64,000 nucleotides of DNA from an uncultured Alphaproteobacteria bacterium (GTDB taxonomy: Bacteria > Pseudomonadota > Alphaproteobacteria > HIMB59 > GCA-002718135), in NCBI GenBank assembly GCA_902560675.1, contig CACEMP010000002.1:1-64000 (forward strand), given 5' to 3'. The translations under genes and the position numbers were made by a program. This document shows, piece by piece, positions 1 through 8,820 of the stretch; position 1 is the stretch's first letter; every line of letters begins with the position of its first letter. A model generated the notes under the pieces. The model made no database searches, was not told the DNA's origin, and was given only the letters and a program-made list of their open reading frames with translations.

Positions 1-861
1 AATATTACAACATATAATACAATTATAGAAAAACTACTTAATTATAAAATAGATAGAGACTCCATAATAGTTGCAATAGGGGGTGGAACATTAGGTGACT
101 TAACTGGCTTTATAGCAAGTAGTGTTTTAAGAGGTGTGAATTATAAATTAATACCAACCACATTACTTTCTCAGGTTGATAGTTCAATAGGAGGTAAAAA
201 TGGTATAAATTCATCATCTGGAAAAAATTTAATTGGATCATTTTACCAACCAGATGAAATTTTAATTGATGTCGGTATTTTGAATAGCTTACCAAAAAGA
301 GAGATTAAATCTGGATATTCTGAAATTGTAAAACATGCAATTATAAAAGATTCAAATTTTTTTTTATGGCTAGAAAAAAACTATAGTAAAATTTTTAAAT
401 TAGAAAAAAACATTCTAGAAAAGGCAATATTTAAATCAATTTTGATAAAATCGTCATTTGTAAAAAAAGATTACAAAGAGAAATTGAAAAATGAAAAATC
501 TAGAGCAATGCTAAACTTTGGTCATTCAATTGGACATGCTCTAGAAAATCTTTATAAATACAGAAATATAAAACATGGTGAAGCAATCTCTATTGGTATG
601 GTTGTAGAAGCAATAATTTCTAAAAAATTAGGTTTTATAAAATCAGAAAAAGTTGAGACCTTGATAAATCACTTTAAAAAAAGTGGTCTAAAAATTACTG
701 ATAAAAAATTAAAAGATCCAAATATATTTAGAATTCTTCAGAATGATAAGAAAAATTCAAATAATCAAATTAATTTGGTTTTACTATATGATATAGGTAA
801 GCCTTTTTATTGTAGAGATATCGATATAAAAATTTTAAAAAAAATATTAAGAAATATTTAA
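1..861 (+). CDS. aroB: 3-dehydroquinate synthase, 5'-truncated by the window edge
   Basis: Converts DAHP to 3-dehydroquinate, the second step of the shikimate pathway, in the cytoplasm with NAD+ and a divalent metal. The reading frame is open from the first base, so the start lies upstream of the window; about 286 C-terminal residues are visible. The family signature GGGTLGDLTGF is followed by PTTLLSQVDSSIGGKNGIN, the usual NAD/substrate-binding core, and by the metal-binding part FGHSIGHALE and KHGEAISIGM. The gene tolerates a run of nine T (357-365) without losing frame. It ends 3 nt before the next gene, so the two are probably cotranscribed, as in many alphaproteobacteria. Confidence 0.95.
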   Translation, partial: NITTYNTIIEKLLNYKIDRDSIIVAIGGGTLGDLTGFIASSVLRGVNYKLIPTTLLSQVDSSIGGKNGINSSSGKNLIGSFYQPDEILIDVGILNSLPKREIKSGYSEIVKHAIIKDSNFFLWLEKNYSKIFKLEKNILEKAIFKSILIKSSFVKKDYKEKLKNEKSRAMLNFGHSIGHALENLYKYRNIKHGEAISIGMVVEAIISKKLGFIKSEKVETLINHFKKSGLKITDKKLKDPNIFRILQNDKKNSNNQINLVLLYDIGKPFYCRDIDIKILKKILRNI

Positions 862-864
862 ATA

Positions 865-2115
865 GTGATCACAGTATTATTGTTAGTTATATTAATTTTG
901 TTAGTTCTATTATCTGGTTTTCTATCGGGTTCAGAAACAGCAATCACCGCAACTTCAAAAGCAAGGATTATTTATAAAATTAAACAAGGTAATAAAAGAG
1001 CTGAATACGTATTAAAAATTTTAGATAAAAAAGATAATGTAATCTCATCTCTACTACTTTCAAATAATTTGGTTAACATATTAGCTTCTTCTTTAGCTAC
1101 AGCTTTCTTTTATGACATCTTTGGTGTTAAAGGAATTTTTTATTCAACTTTAATAATGACGGTAGTTTTAGTTATATTTGCAGAAGTACTGCCCAAAACC
1201 TATGCATTAAATAAACCTACAAGAACCGTATTAATTATTTCACCTATAATTTTTTATCTTAACAAGTCTTTATTTATATTTGTTATTATCATTAATCAGA
1301 TTGTTAAATTAATATTTAATAAAAATAATGATAACGACATGAAAATAAAAGACCAACAATCTGAAGAGGAATTAAAGGGTGTTATAGATTTATATAAAAC
1401 TTCTAATCCAGATTATGAACAAGAAAAAGAAATGCTTCAAAGTATACTGCAGTTAAATGATATTACAGTTGAGGAAATCTTTACACATAGAAAAAATATA
1501 TTTTCAATAAATAGTAATTTAGAAATAAAAGAAATAATTGAAAAAATAAATAGCTCAAGGTTTACAAGAATTCCATTTTGGAAAGATAATCCAGAAAATA
1601 TAATTGGCTTACTTAATGTAAGAGCTCTAAATATTGATTTAAATAATGAAGAAAAATCGAAAGAAATAATCTTTGATAAAATATCTAAGCCATGGTTTAT
1701 TCCAGAAACCACTAATCTATTGGAACAATTAGTTGAATTTAGAAAAAGAAAAGAACATCTTGCTTTTGTTGTAGATGAGTTTGGAGAATTACTTGGTCTA
1801 ATTACTTTAGAAGATATCATTGAAGAAATTGTTGGAGATATTGTTGATGAAATCGATATTCCAGAAAATGATTTTAAACTAAATAACTATGGAAAAGTAA
1901 TCGTAAATGGTGAGAAAAATATTCGTGATCTATACAAAAAGTTTGATTTAGATCCACCAGATATTGAGTCATCAACTATAGCTGGGTACATACTAGAAAT
2001 ATCAAAAAAGATACCATTATATGGTGAAAAGGTTGAAGATAAATACTTTAATTATAAGATTTTATCCCATTCAAGAAAACAAATCTCAAGAGTGGAAATT
2101 TCATTAATTAATTAA
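865..2115 (+). CDS. CorC/HlyC-type (CNNM-like) membrane protein with CBS domains
   Basis: 416 residues with the order DUF21/CNNM membrane domain (about 1-185, several hydrophobic segments, with the typical LSGFLSGSETAITA start), a CBS pair (about 205-330, ending in VVDEFGELLGLITLEDI) and a C-terminal CorC_HlyC domain (about 340-416). Members are linked to Mg2+/Co2+ efflux or cation homeostasis and bind adenine nucleotides in the CBS pair; the old name hemolysin is misleading. The GTG start directly follows the aroB stop and places the first hydrophobic helix at the N-terminus as expected. Its 3' end overlaps the opposing bolA gene by 8 bp. Substrate is not predictable from sequence. Confidence 0.88.
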   Translation: MITVLLLVILILLVLLSGFLSGSETAITATSKARIIYKIKQGNKRAEYVLKILDKKDNVISSLLLSNNLVNILASSLATAFFYDIFGVKGIFYSTLIMTVVLVIFAEVLPKTYALNKPTRTVLIISPIIFYLNKSLFIFVIIINQIVKLIFNKNNDNDMKIKDQQSEEELKGVIDLYKTSNPDYEQEKEMLQSILQLNDITVEEIFTHRKNIFSINSNLEIKEIIEKINSSRFTRIPFWKDNPENIIGLLNVRALNIDLNNEEKSKEIIFDKISKPWFIPETTNLLEQLVEFRKRKEHLAFVVDEFGELLGLITLEDIIEEIVGDIVDEIDIPENDFKLNNYGKVIVNGEKNIRDLYKKFDLDPPDIESSTIAGYILEISKKIPLYGEKVEDKYFNYKILSHSRKQISRVEISLIN

Positions 2116-2362
2116 TTTTTATTTCCAAGGAATGAAGACCTATTTGATATTCATTTTTAAGCAAATTATTTATTTTTCTATGAATTTCTAGTCTGTTAAT
2201 TTTGTGATTAAATTTACTATCAAGCAAAATTTTAATGTGTGTTTCATTAGAGCCATCAAATTTTCCATGTCCGGAGTGCAAATTTGAATTATCAACAATT
2301 TGTATTGAGAATTCTTTAAAATTTTTTTCCAATAAAATTTGAATTCTTTGCTTACGATTCAT
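2108..2362 (-). CDS. bolA: BolA family protein
   Basis: 84 residues from ATG at 2362. BolA proteins have a class-II KH-like fold and work with monothiol glutaredoxins in iron-sulfur handling or as transcription regulators. The start MNRKQRIQILLEK, the central SGHGKFDGSNETHIKI (typical SxHxGH..ESHF-like region with an invariant His) and the end NEYQIGLHSLEIKI fit the family. A longer frame reaches 2431 but its extra 23 residues resemble nothing in BolA and overlap the divergent gene. The start codon lies only 17 bp from that of the J-domain gene, so both promoters must overlap or intrude into the neighbouring coding region. Confidence 0.85.
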   Translation of the reverse strand: MNRKQRIQILLEKNFKEFSIQIVDNSNLHSGHGKFDGSNETHIKILLDSKFNHKINRLEIHRKINNLLKNEYQIGLHSLEIKIN

Positions 2363-2365
2363 TAA

Positions 2366-2371
2366 TATAAT
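2366..2371 (+). promoter_or_regulatory. candidate -10 element (TATAAT) for the J-domain gene
   Basis: A perfect TATAAT ends 8 nt before the ATG at 2380, which would put the transcription start at or within a couple of bases of the start codon. No Shine-Dalgarno sequence fits in the gap. In such AT-rich DNA the hexamer could be chance; no convincing -35 is visible. Confidence 0.4.
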
Positions 2372-2379
2372 ACTATATA

Positions 2380-2985
2380 ATGTATATTGTGAATAAACAT
2401 AAATTAGATATTCAGAAAAATAATCTTTCATGGGAAAAGCCTCTTTTTAGAAAGTGTGACAAAAAAAACTGTAAAGAAAAAGGTGAGTTTAAAGCTCCTA
2501 AATCACGAGTAATGTTAAATCAATATTATTTCTTTTGCTTAGAGCATATTAAAGAATATAATAAATCTTGGGATTTTTATAAAGGACTCTCTGTCAATCA
2601 AATAGAATCTTCTATGAGAGAGGATATTTTGTGGAACCGTCCTACTTGGCCATTAAAAGGTAATCCCTTTAGTGTTATAAATGAGATAAATAATTTTTTT
2701 TCAGATGATTTTGGTAAATTCAATCAAGAACAACAAAATACTAATTACTTTAAGAATAAGCTTATAGATGAAAATTTAACTATTGAAGAAAATAAGGCTT
2801 TATTAACACTTAATTTGCAACTACCAATAACCCTAGAAAAAATCAAAAAAAATTACAAAAAATTAGTGAAAAAATTTCATCCTGATGTAAATGGAAATAA
2901 TAAAGAAGCTGAAGAAAAATTTAAGGAAATAAACAAATCATATAAAATTATTTTACAAAAATTAAAAAATGGAAAAAAATTCTAA
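2380..2985 (+). CDS. J-domain (DnaJ-like) protein with N-terminal Cys/His module
   Basis: 201 residues. The C-terminus (about 140-200) is a J domain with the diagnostic HPD at 167-169, so it should stimulate an Hsp70 (DnaK) ATPase. The N-terminus carries Cys26, Cys31, Cys53 and His56 (C-x4-C-x21-C-x2-H), possibly a small metal site, followed by conserved text such as RPTWPL. This protein type is widespread in alphaproteobacteria directly before cobS. The canonical DnaJ zinc-finger and substrate domains are missing. It overlaps cobS by 17 bp, implying coupled translation and a functional link to the AAA+ partner (inference). Its client is unknown. Confidence 0.85.
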   Translation: MYIVNKHKLDIQKNNLSWEKPLFRKCDKKNCKEKGEFKAPKSRVMLNQYYFFCLEHIKEYNKSWDFYKGLSVNQIESSMREDILWNRPTWPLKGNPFSVINEINNFFSDDFGKFNQEQQNTNYFKNKLIDENLTIEENKALLTLNLQLPITLEKIKKNYKKLVKKFHPDVNGNNKEAEEKFKEINKSYKIILQKLKNGKKF

Positions 2986-3952
2986 AATTGATATAAAATT
3001 AGATAAAAAAATAGATCCAAAAAAAGTATTTGGTGTATCTTGTAATTTTAACGTCTTTGCTTTTGACAAAAAAACGGACAATGTTCCAGAAATTGATCCA
3101 ACATACAAATTTGATCCTCAAACAACCTTAGCAATATTAGCGGGCTTTGCCTGTAATAGAAGAGTTTTAATTCAGGGGTATCATGGTACTGGTAAATCTA
3201 CACATATTGAACAAGTTGCCGCTCGACTAAATTGGCCTTGCATAAGAATAAATCTTGATAGCCACATTAGTCGAATTGATTTAATTGGAAAAGATGCAAT
3301 TGTTCTAAAAGAAAATAAGCAAGTAACTGAATTTCAGGATGGAATTCTGCCTTGGGCTTATAAAAATCCTGTTTCTCTTGTCTTTGATGAATATGATGCG
3401 GGAAGACCAGATGTTATGTTTGTAATTCAACGCATACTTGAAACAGATGGAAAATTAACTCTCCTTGATCAATCAAGAGTTATAAAACCAAATAGTAATT
3501 TTAGATTATTTGCAACAGCTAATACTGTTGGATTAGGTGATACGTCAGGTTTATATCATGGAACGCAGCAAATTAATCAAGGACAAATGGATAGATGGAA
3601 TATTGTTTCAACTTTAAATTATTTAGATAATGAAGAAGAATGCAAAATAATAATAAGTAAAGTTAAGGATTTAAATGACAAAGAGGGCAAAGATATAGTT
3701 AAGAGTATGGTATCTACAGCTGAACTCACAAGATCAGGCTTTATTAATGGCGACATATCTACAGTAATGAGCCCAAGAACTGTAATTACCTGGGCTGAAA
3801 ATTACTTATTATTTAAGGATATTGAATATGCTTTCAAATTATCATTTTTAAATAGGTGTGATGAATTAGAAAGATCAATAATCGAGGAATATTTTCAAAG
3901 ATCATTTGGAATTGATATTGCCGACGCAAAGATAATTAATGCTAAAGAATAG
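2969..3952 (+). CDS. cobS: CobS-family MoxR-type AAA+ ATPase (cobaltochelatase subunit-like)
   Basis: 327 residues. Walker [10 protein letters not shown] at 70-78, Walker B VFDEYDAG around 138-145 and an asparagine sensor in LFATANT near 180-186 mark an AAA+ ATPase; overall length and text match CobS. With CobT it forms the ring that drives CobN-dependent insertion of cobalt into hydrogenobyrinic acid diamide. Neither cobN nor any other cobalamin gene is in this window, so the chelatase role cannot be confirmed here, and a CobN-independent role of this AAA+/VWA pair is possible. It overlaps the J-domain gene (17 bp) upstream and cobT (14 bp) downstream. Confidence 0.9.
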   Translation: MEKNSKIDIKLDKKIDPKKVFGVSCNFNVFAFDKKTDNVPEIDPTYKFDPQTTLAILAGFACNRRVLIQGYHGTGKSTHIEQVAARLNWPCIRINLDSHISRIDLIGKDAIVLKENKQVTEFQDGILPWAYKNPVSLVFDEYDAGRPDVMFVIQRILETDGKLTLLDQSRVIKPNSNFRLFATANTVGLGDTSGLYHGTQQINQGQMDRWNIVSTLNYLDNEEECKIIISKVKDLNDKEGKDIVKSMVSTAELTRSGFINGDISTVMSPRTVITWAENYLLFKDIEYAFKLSFLNRCDELERSIIEEYFQRSFGIDIADAKIINAKE

Positions 3953-5717
3953 TGAATTAATTGAAGAATTTAAAAAATCACTATCAATTACAATTAAATC
4001 GATAGGTAAAAATGACAATCTTGAAATTAATTATGTAAAGGAGAAACCATCTATTAGTGGTAACATAGTTAACTTAACAGAACCAAATATTGATAATATT
4101 AAAAATAATTTAGCTTATATCAGAGCTGAAGCAGACTCATTAGCTCTTGAGTTTAGACTACACTCAAAAGAAATACATAAAAATTTTATAAATCATGATG
4201 AATTAACAAATAGTATTGTAAATGTTTTAGAACAAATAAGAATAGAGGTAAAAGGAGGTAATGAATTTAAAGGAATTAAGAAAAATATTATAAAAAAACA
4301 TACTCAGGATTTAAATAATGTGAGTCACAAAGACTCAAATGATATTTTAATACAAGCATTCAAATACGTTTCATATGAAGAATTAATAGGACAAAAATTA
4401 AGTAATAAAAATAACAAGTTCAGAGAAATAATAAGGGAAAAATTGAAAAATAATTATGTTAATTTTTTTAATAGTCTCAAAGAGCATATCGACGATCAAA
4501 CAAAATTTACAAACAAAATTATAGAACAACTTAAAGAATTAGGTTTGTTTAATAATAGTAACAATAATTCTAAGAATGATCAAAATAATGAGGATGAATC
4601 AGATGAAAATCATCAAAATAATAAAGATGAAGATCAAAAAAATGATGAAAAATCTGACTCAAACATAGAAATGCAATCAAGCGAAACTAACGTTGAACAA
4701 ACTTTATCTATAGAAGAAAACGAAGAAGCTGGTGATGATAGTAGTGATACAGAATTAGATTATTTACCTAAGATTGAAACTTTAGATCGATTAGAATCAT
4801 ATAAAGTTTACAATGCACAATTTGATGAAATTATTAAAGCAGAGGATCTATGTGATAATAAAGAATTAGAAAAACTTAGAAGAAATCTTGATCAACAAGT
4901 ATTTTCATTTCAACCTTTAATAATAAAAATTGCAAATAGATTACAAAGAAAATTATTAGCTCAGCAAAATAGATATTGGGATTTTAATATGGAAGAAGGT
5001 TATCTAGACACTTCAAGATTAGCAAAAATTATAGCAAATCAAGATAATAAATTAAGTTATAAGGTTGAAAGAGAGATCGAGTTTAAAGATACAATAATTT
5101 CTCTACTAATTGATAATTCAGGCTCAATGAGAGGAAGACCAATTACAGTTGCTGCTCTATGTTCTGATATACTGGCCAAAACTCTTGAAAGATGTTTAAT
5201 TAAATCAGAGATATTAGGTTTTACGACTAAAGCTTGGAAAGGTGGAAAGTCGAGAGAAAACTGGATTAAAAATGGAAAACCCTCAAACCCTGGAAGATTA
5301 AATGATTTAAGACATATCATCTATAAATCCGCTGATACCCCTTGGAGAAGATCTAAAATAAATTTGGGACTATTACTTAAGGAAGGAATATTAAAAGAAA
5401 ATGTTGATGGAGAAGCATTAAATTGGTCATATAATAGGCTAATCAAAAGACAGGAGAAAAGAAAAATCTTAATTGTAATTAGTGATGGAGCACCCGTAGA
5501 TGACTCAACTTTATCAGTAAATCCAGGAAATTATCTAGAAAAAAATTTGAGAGATACAATTGCGCAAATAGAGAAAAATAAAAATGTTGAATTATTGGCA
5601 ATAGGTATCGGTCATGATGTTTCAAGATATTATAGTAAAGCAGTAACGATAATGGATGTAGATCAATTAGGAGAGGTTTTATTGAATCAATTATCCTCTA
5701 TTTTTTCAAATAAATAA
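3939..5717 (+). CDS. cobT: CobT-family VWA protein (cobaltochelatase subunit-like)
   Basis: 592 residues. An N-terminal CobT domain (about 1-200) is joined by a low-complexity acidic and Asn-rich linker (about 200-265) to a conserved middle and a C-terminal von Willebrand A domain. The MIDAS motif DNSGSMRG sits near residue 392 and a further metal-ligand region ISDGAPVDD near 512. In the cobaltochelatase, CobT is the scaffold between the CobS AAA+ ring and CobN. The acidic linker is normal for the family. The stop abuts the stop of the opposing tgt gene with no spacer. Function beyond the CobS partnership is uncertain without cobN. Confidence 0.9.
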   Translation: MLKNSELIEEFKKSLSITIKSIGKNDNLEINYVKEKPSISGNIVNLTEPNIDNIKNNLAYIRAEADSLALEFRLHSKEIHKNFINHDELTNSIVNVLEQIRIEVKGGNEFKGIKKNIIKKHTQDLNNVSHKDSNDILIQAFKYVSYEELIGQKLSNKNNKFREIIREKLKNNYVNFFNSLKEHIDDQTKFTNKIIEQLKELGLFNNSNNNSKNDQNNEDESDENHQNNKDEDQKNDEKSDSNIEMQSSETNVEQTLSIEENEEAGDDSSDTELDYLPKIETLDRLESYKVYNAQFDEIIKAEDLCDNKELEKLRRNLDQQVFSFQPLIIKIANRLQRKLLAQQNRYWDFNMEEGYLDTSRLAKIIANQDNKLSYKVEREIEFKDTIISLLIDNSGSMRGRPITVAALCSDILAKTLERCLIKSEILGFTTKAWKGGKSRENWIKNGKPSNPGRLNDLRHIIYKSADTPWRRSKINLGLLLKEGILKENVDGEALNWSYNRLIKRQEKRKILIVISDGAPVDDSTLSVNPGNYLEKNLRDTIAQIEKNKNVELLAIGIGHDVSRYYSKAVTIMDVDQLGEVLLNQLSSIFSNK

Positions 5718-6917
5718 TTATCTATCAAGCCATTCATTTCTTGTTTTTTCAAAATTGTTATTTTGAATTGAATTTCTTATAGTACTCATTAGTTCATTCA
5801 TAAAAAAAATATTATGATTTGTTAAAAGTTGTAATCCTAAAACTTCTTTTGCAGCAAATAAATGATGTAAGTAGGATAGTGTAAAATTCTTACACGTATA
5901 ACAATCACAGTTTTCATCAATAGGCCTTAAGCTTTCTTTAAACTCTAAATTTTTTAAATTAATTTTTGATTTTTTTCCTTTAACTAAAGCTGCTCCATGC
6001 CTAGCTAATCTTGTTGGGCTTACACAATCAAATGTGTCTATACCATATTCTACAAATTCCCAAATATCGATTGGATCACCGATTCCCAATAAATGAATTG
6101 GATGATTATTATTTAATTTAGAGGCTGTAAATTTTACAATTTCTTTCATTTGTTCTTTATTTGACCCAAGACTTCCTCCAATGGCAATACCAAATGTATC
6201 AAGTTTACTTTGATTAAAATCAATACTCTCCTCCCTTAAGTCTTTGTAAATTCCACCTTGAATTATTCCGTAAATTTCTTGAAAGCCTGCTGAACCTTTT
6301 TTCGGCTCATATTCAATCTTAGAATTAAAAGCATTTATTGATCTATTAGCCCACCTATGACTCCTGAGCATTGAATGAAAAGTGTAATCTTTATCTACAT
6401 TAAATGGTGTACACTCATCAAAAACAACAATAAGATCAGCCCCAAGATCTCTTTGGACTTTTATTGACTTTTCAGGAGTTAATAAATGGTTTTTTCCATC
6501 AATATATGATTTAAATATTGCTCCATCTTCGCTAAGGGTCAACAAAGATTTTTTATTATTTGAATTTATCTTTCTTCCCTTAATTTCATCAGCAACAGAA
6601 CCATGTCCAAGTGAAAAGATTTGGAAACCTCCACTATCAGTTAACATTGGTCCGTCCCAACCAATAAATTTATGAAGACCTCCATGTTTAGAAATTAGAT
6701 TACTTCCTGGTTGAAGCATTAAATGATACGTATTAGATAAAATTATTTGAGTATTATTTTTTTTTGCATCCAAAGTACTGAAAGATTTCAAAGCTGCTTT
6801 AGTAGCGCAGAATATAAATGCTGGCGTTTCAATATTACCGTGAGGAGTTGATATTATACCTGTTCTTGCTCTTGATAGTTTTAATTTATTCTTTATCTTC
6901 CAACTGAATTCAGCCAT
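5718..6917 (-). CDS. tgt: queuine tRNA-ribosyltransferase
   Basis: Exchanges guanine-34 in tRNAs with GUN anticodons for preQ1 or queuine. 399 residues, slightly longer than the roughly 375 usual. Catalytic Asp94 lies in MLTDSGGFQ, the nucleophile region is DTFDCVSPTRLARHG, and the zinc site is visible as C-x-C-x2-C (CDCYTC) followed by a histidine about 25 residues on (LHHL). The start overlaps the upstream transporter gene by 8 bp (ATGGCTGA). Being fused in expression to a queuosine-precursor transporter suggests the base is salvaged, not made; whether preQ1 or queuine is used cannot be told. Confidence 0.95.
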   Translation of the reverse strand: MAEFSWKIKNKLKLSRARTGIISTPHGNIETPAFIFCATKAALKSFSTLDAKKNNTQIILSNTYHLMLQPGSNLISKHGGLHKFIGWDGPMLTDSGGFQIFSLGHGSVADEIKGRKINSNNKKSLLTLSEDGAIFKSYIDGKNHLLTPEKSIKVQRDLGADLIVVFDECTPFNVDKDYTFHSMLRSHRWANRSINAFNSKIEYEPKKGSAGFQEIYGIIQGGIYKDLREESIDFNQSKLDTFGIAIGGSLGSNKEQMKEIVKFTASKLNNNHPIHLLGIGDPIDIWEFVEYGIDTFDCVSPTRLARHGAALVKGKKSKINLKNLEFKESLRPIDENCDCYTCKNFTLSYLHHLFAAKEVLGLQLLTNHNIFFMNELMSTIRNSIQNNNFEKTRNEWLDR

Positions 6918-7650
6918 TTGTTTTTTTTATAAAAAACTTAGCAAAATATATGAACGGAGTATCTAGAAAAGCAATAAATATTCTTAAAAAATATGTACCT
7001 AATATATATATCATTATAACATTATAAAGATTAATTGGTTCAGGGTTTAATAATATCCAAGCAAATAAGCTAAATATAGTGTTATCTACTAAAGAAGATA
7101 CTACGGTTGATAAGTTATTTCTAAACCACAAATACTTTTCAGATGTAATTTTTTTTAAATAACTGAAAAACCAGACATCAAAATATTGACTGATAAGATA
7201 GGCTATCATACTTGCAATGAAAAACCTTGTCATGGGAGTAAATACATTTGACAAACTATCTTGAATCCAATCATTTGAAGATGGCTTAAAACCTAATGTA
7301 ATTACCATTAATAAAGTCATAAAAAGAAAAGCACAGAAGCCAATTAAAACATTCATTTTAGCTTTTTCTTTACCATAGTATTCTGATAAAATATCAGTAC
7401 ATAAAAAAGTTGAAGCAAAAAGTATTGTGCCTAATGCAACCGGCTCGGGGGAATAGAAAAAATCAACTGTTTTAAGAACTTGAATATTTCCTGCAATTAC
7501 TGCTAAAGAAGAATAAATAAAAATACCGATATAACCAAACAGTCTTAAAAAAATTAATATTGAGATAAAACAAAATAATAGCATTATTGCCCAGATAAAT
7601 TCTGTTGCAAAAGAGTTTAATACTAAAGTTAAATCGAAGAAAAAACCCAT
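6910..7650 (-). CDS. yhhQ: queuosine precursor transporter (YhhQ/VUT family)
   Basis: 246 residues with about six hydrophobic segments, matching the COG1738/YhhQ vitamin-uptake-like family. E. coli YhhQ imports preQ0 and preQ1. Family text includes LFASTFLCTDILSEYYGK, where the DILSEYYG stretch is characteristic, and the C-terminal DNTIFSLFAWI. The 8-bp overlap with tgt provides strong context for the queuosine assignment. No que biosynthesis gene lies in the window. Confidence 0.85.
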   Translation of the reverse strand: MGFFFDLTLVLNSFATEFIWAIMLLFCFISILIFLRLFGYIGIFIYSSLAVIAGNIQVLKTVDFFYSPEPVALGTILFASTFLCTDILSEYYGKEKAKMNVLIGFCAFLFMTLLMVITLGFKPSSNDWIQDSLSNVFTPMTRFFIASMIAYLISQYFDVWFFSYLKKITSEKYLWFRNNLSTVVSSLVDNTIFSLFAWILLNPEPINLYNVIMIYILGTYFLRIFIAFLDTPFIYFAKFFIKKTNG

Positions 7651-7659
7651 ACTATAATT

Positions 7660-7941
7660 TTAGCTAGATTTTGATAATATTATTTTCTTTAATTTTTTTG
7701 CTTTTAAAGGAAGTTTGGAATTTGGTGTATTTTTTAAAAATTCGTCAAGACCACCCTTTTTTTCTACAGTTCTAATTGTACTTACAGCGACCTTAAGTTG
7801 AAATTTTTGACCTAAAACATCACTTGCAAACGAAATATTTTGAAGATTAGGTTTAAACCTTCTCTTGGTTCTATTTTTTGCATGACTTACATTATTTCCA
7901 GTTAGGAAAGTTTTACCGGTTAATTCACATCTCATGGACAT
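7660..7941 (-). CDS. rpmB: 50S ribosomal protein L28
   Basis: 93 residues from the ATG at 7941 (MSMRCELTGK). Homologues begin M-S-x-R-C-E-L-T-G-K, so a start four codons further upstream (7953) is unlikely. The signature VSHAKNRTKRRFKPNLQ is diagnostic. It is 9 nt upstream of the queuosine transporter gene and lies in the conserved cobS/cobT-L28 neighbourhood seen in alphaproteobacteria. Confidence 0.95.
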   Translation of the reverse strand: MSMRCELTGKTFLTGNNVSHAKNRTKRRFKPNLQNISFASDVLGQKFQLKVAVSTIRTVEKKGGLDEFLKNTPNSKLPLKAKKLKKIILSKSS

Positions 7942-7983
7942 ATTTTGATGCATGTAAATATATTCTATATTTTGTCAAGTATT

Positions 7984-8820
7984 CTAAATTTTAAATTTGT
8001 TTATAGAATAAGTAGGTAAAATTTGATGGTTTTTAATTAATTTATCAATAATATCATTTTCTTTATGTATACCTGATTTTACTAAAACACTATCAATGCT
8101 AAAATTATTAGCGCCTTTAATGTCATGAAATAAAGAGTCACCTATTGCTAAAGTTCTTTTTTTATCTATATCGAATGATTTTGTTGTTTCTATATAAATA
8201 TCTTTTTCTGGCTTTCCTTTAATAATTACCCTGCCGCCCATTTTGTTATATATTTCAGCAACAGCACCCATACAAAAAATATTATTATTCGAGCCCATTT
8301 CGACTGTTTCGAAGTCAGGATTTGCGCAGTACATAATTAAATTTTTTTGTAAAGCTATATTTAACATTGGTATATAGTCAATTGGTTCCATTTCAATAAA
8401 TGGAGTACATGCAAGTATCAAATCAGCATTTTCAATATCATCAGTATAATCAAGATTTAATCCATTTCTAAAATCTAGACCATCTTCCTTTGACGCATCA
8501 AATATGTGAAAACATTTTTTTTTATTAATATCATTTAAATGCTTATTATGAAGATAATTCCATATCATTTCTCCACTAGTTAAAATATTTTTAAAAGACT
8601 CCTTTCTGTAACCATAACTAGGAAGTTTTTCATATGAAGAACTTTGTCTTTTAGAAGAATTAGATATTATAAACAAATTTTTATTTTTTTCATTTAATAA
8701 ATTAATTGTTTCAATTGCATATTTATAACCTATTGATCCATTATGCATTACACCCCATTGATCAATTATGAAGTTATCATAACTATTTACTATTTCTTTA
8801 ATTGATAATATTTCGTTCAT
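7984..8820 (-). CDS. HAD-superfamily class IIA hydrolase (TIGR01459-like)
   Basis: 278 residues. The first HAD motif is DQWGVMHNG (about 20-28), followed by the sugar/nucleotide phosphatase pattern FIISNSSKR; motif III contains KGKPEKDIY and motif IV AIGDSLFHDIKGA. The cap insert is of the C2/IIA kind, like NagD and pyridoxal phosphatases. The alphaproteobacterial TIGR01459 group has no assigned substrate. It directly abuts pyrD with no spacer, so it is cotranscribed, though a link to pyrimidine synthesis is only suggested by position. Confidence 0.85.
   Translation of the reverse strand: MNEILSIKEIVNSYDNFIIDQWGVMHNGSIGYKYAIETINLLNEKNKNLFIISNSSKRQSSSYEKLPSYGYRKESFKNILTSGEMIWNYLHNKHLNDINKKKCFHIFDASKEDGLDFRNGLNLDYTDDIENADLILACTPFIEMEPIDYIPMLNIALQKNLIMYCANPDFETVEMGSNNNIFCMGAVAEIYNKMGGRVIIKGKPEKDIYIETTKSFDIDKKRTLAIGDSLFHDIKGANNFSIDSVLVKSGIHKENDIIDKLIKNHQILPTYSINKFKI

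Noticed and set aside
2363-2431. N-terminal extension of bolA to 2431
   Set aside because: The added 23 residues do not resemble BolA, and the extension would overlap the J-domain gene start.
2969-5717. cobS/cobT as proof of cobalamin synthesis
   Set aside because: CobS and CobT alone do not make the chelatase; cobN and corrin genes are not visible, so the claim is withheld.
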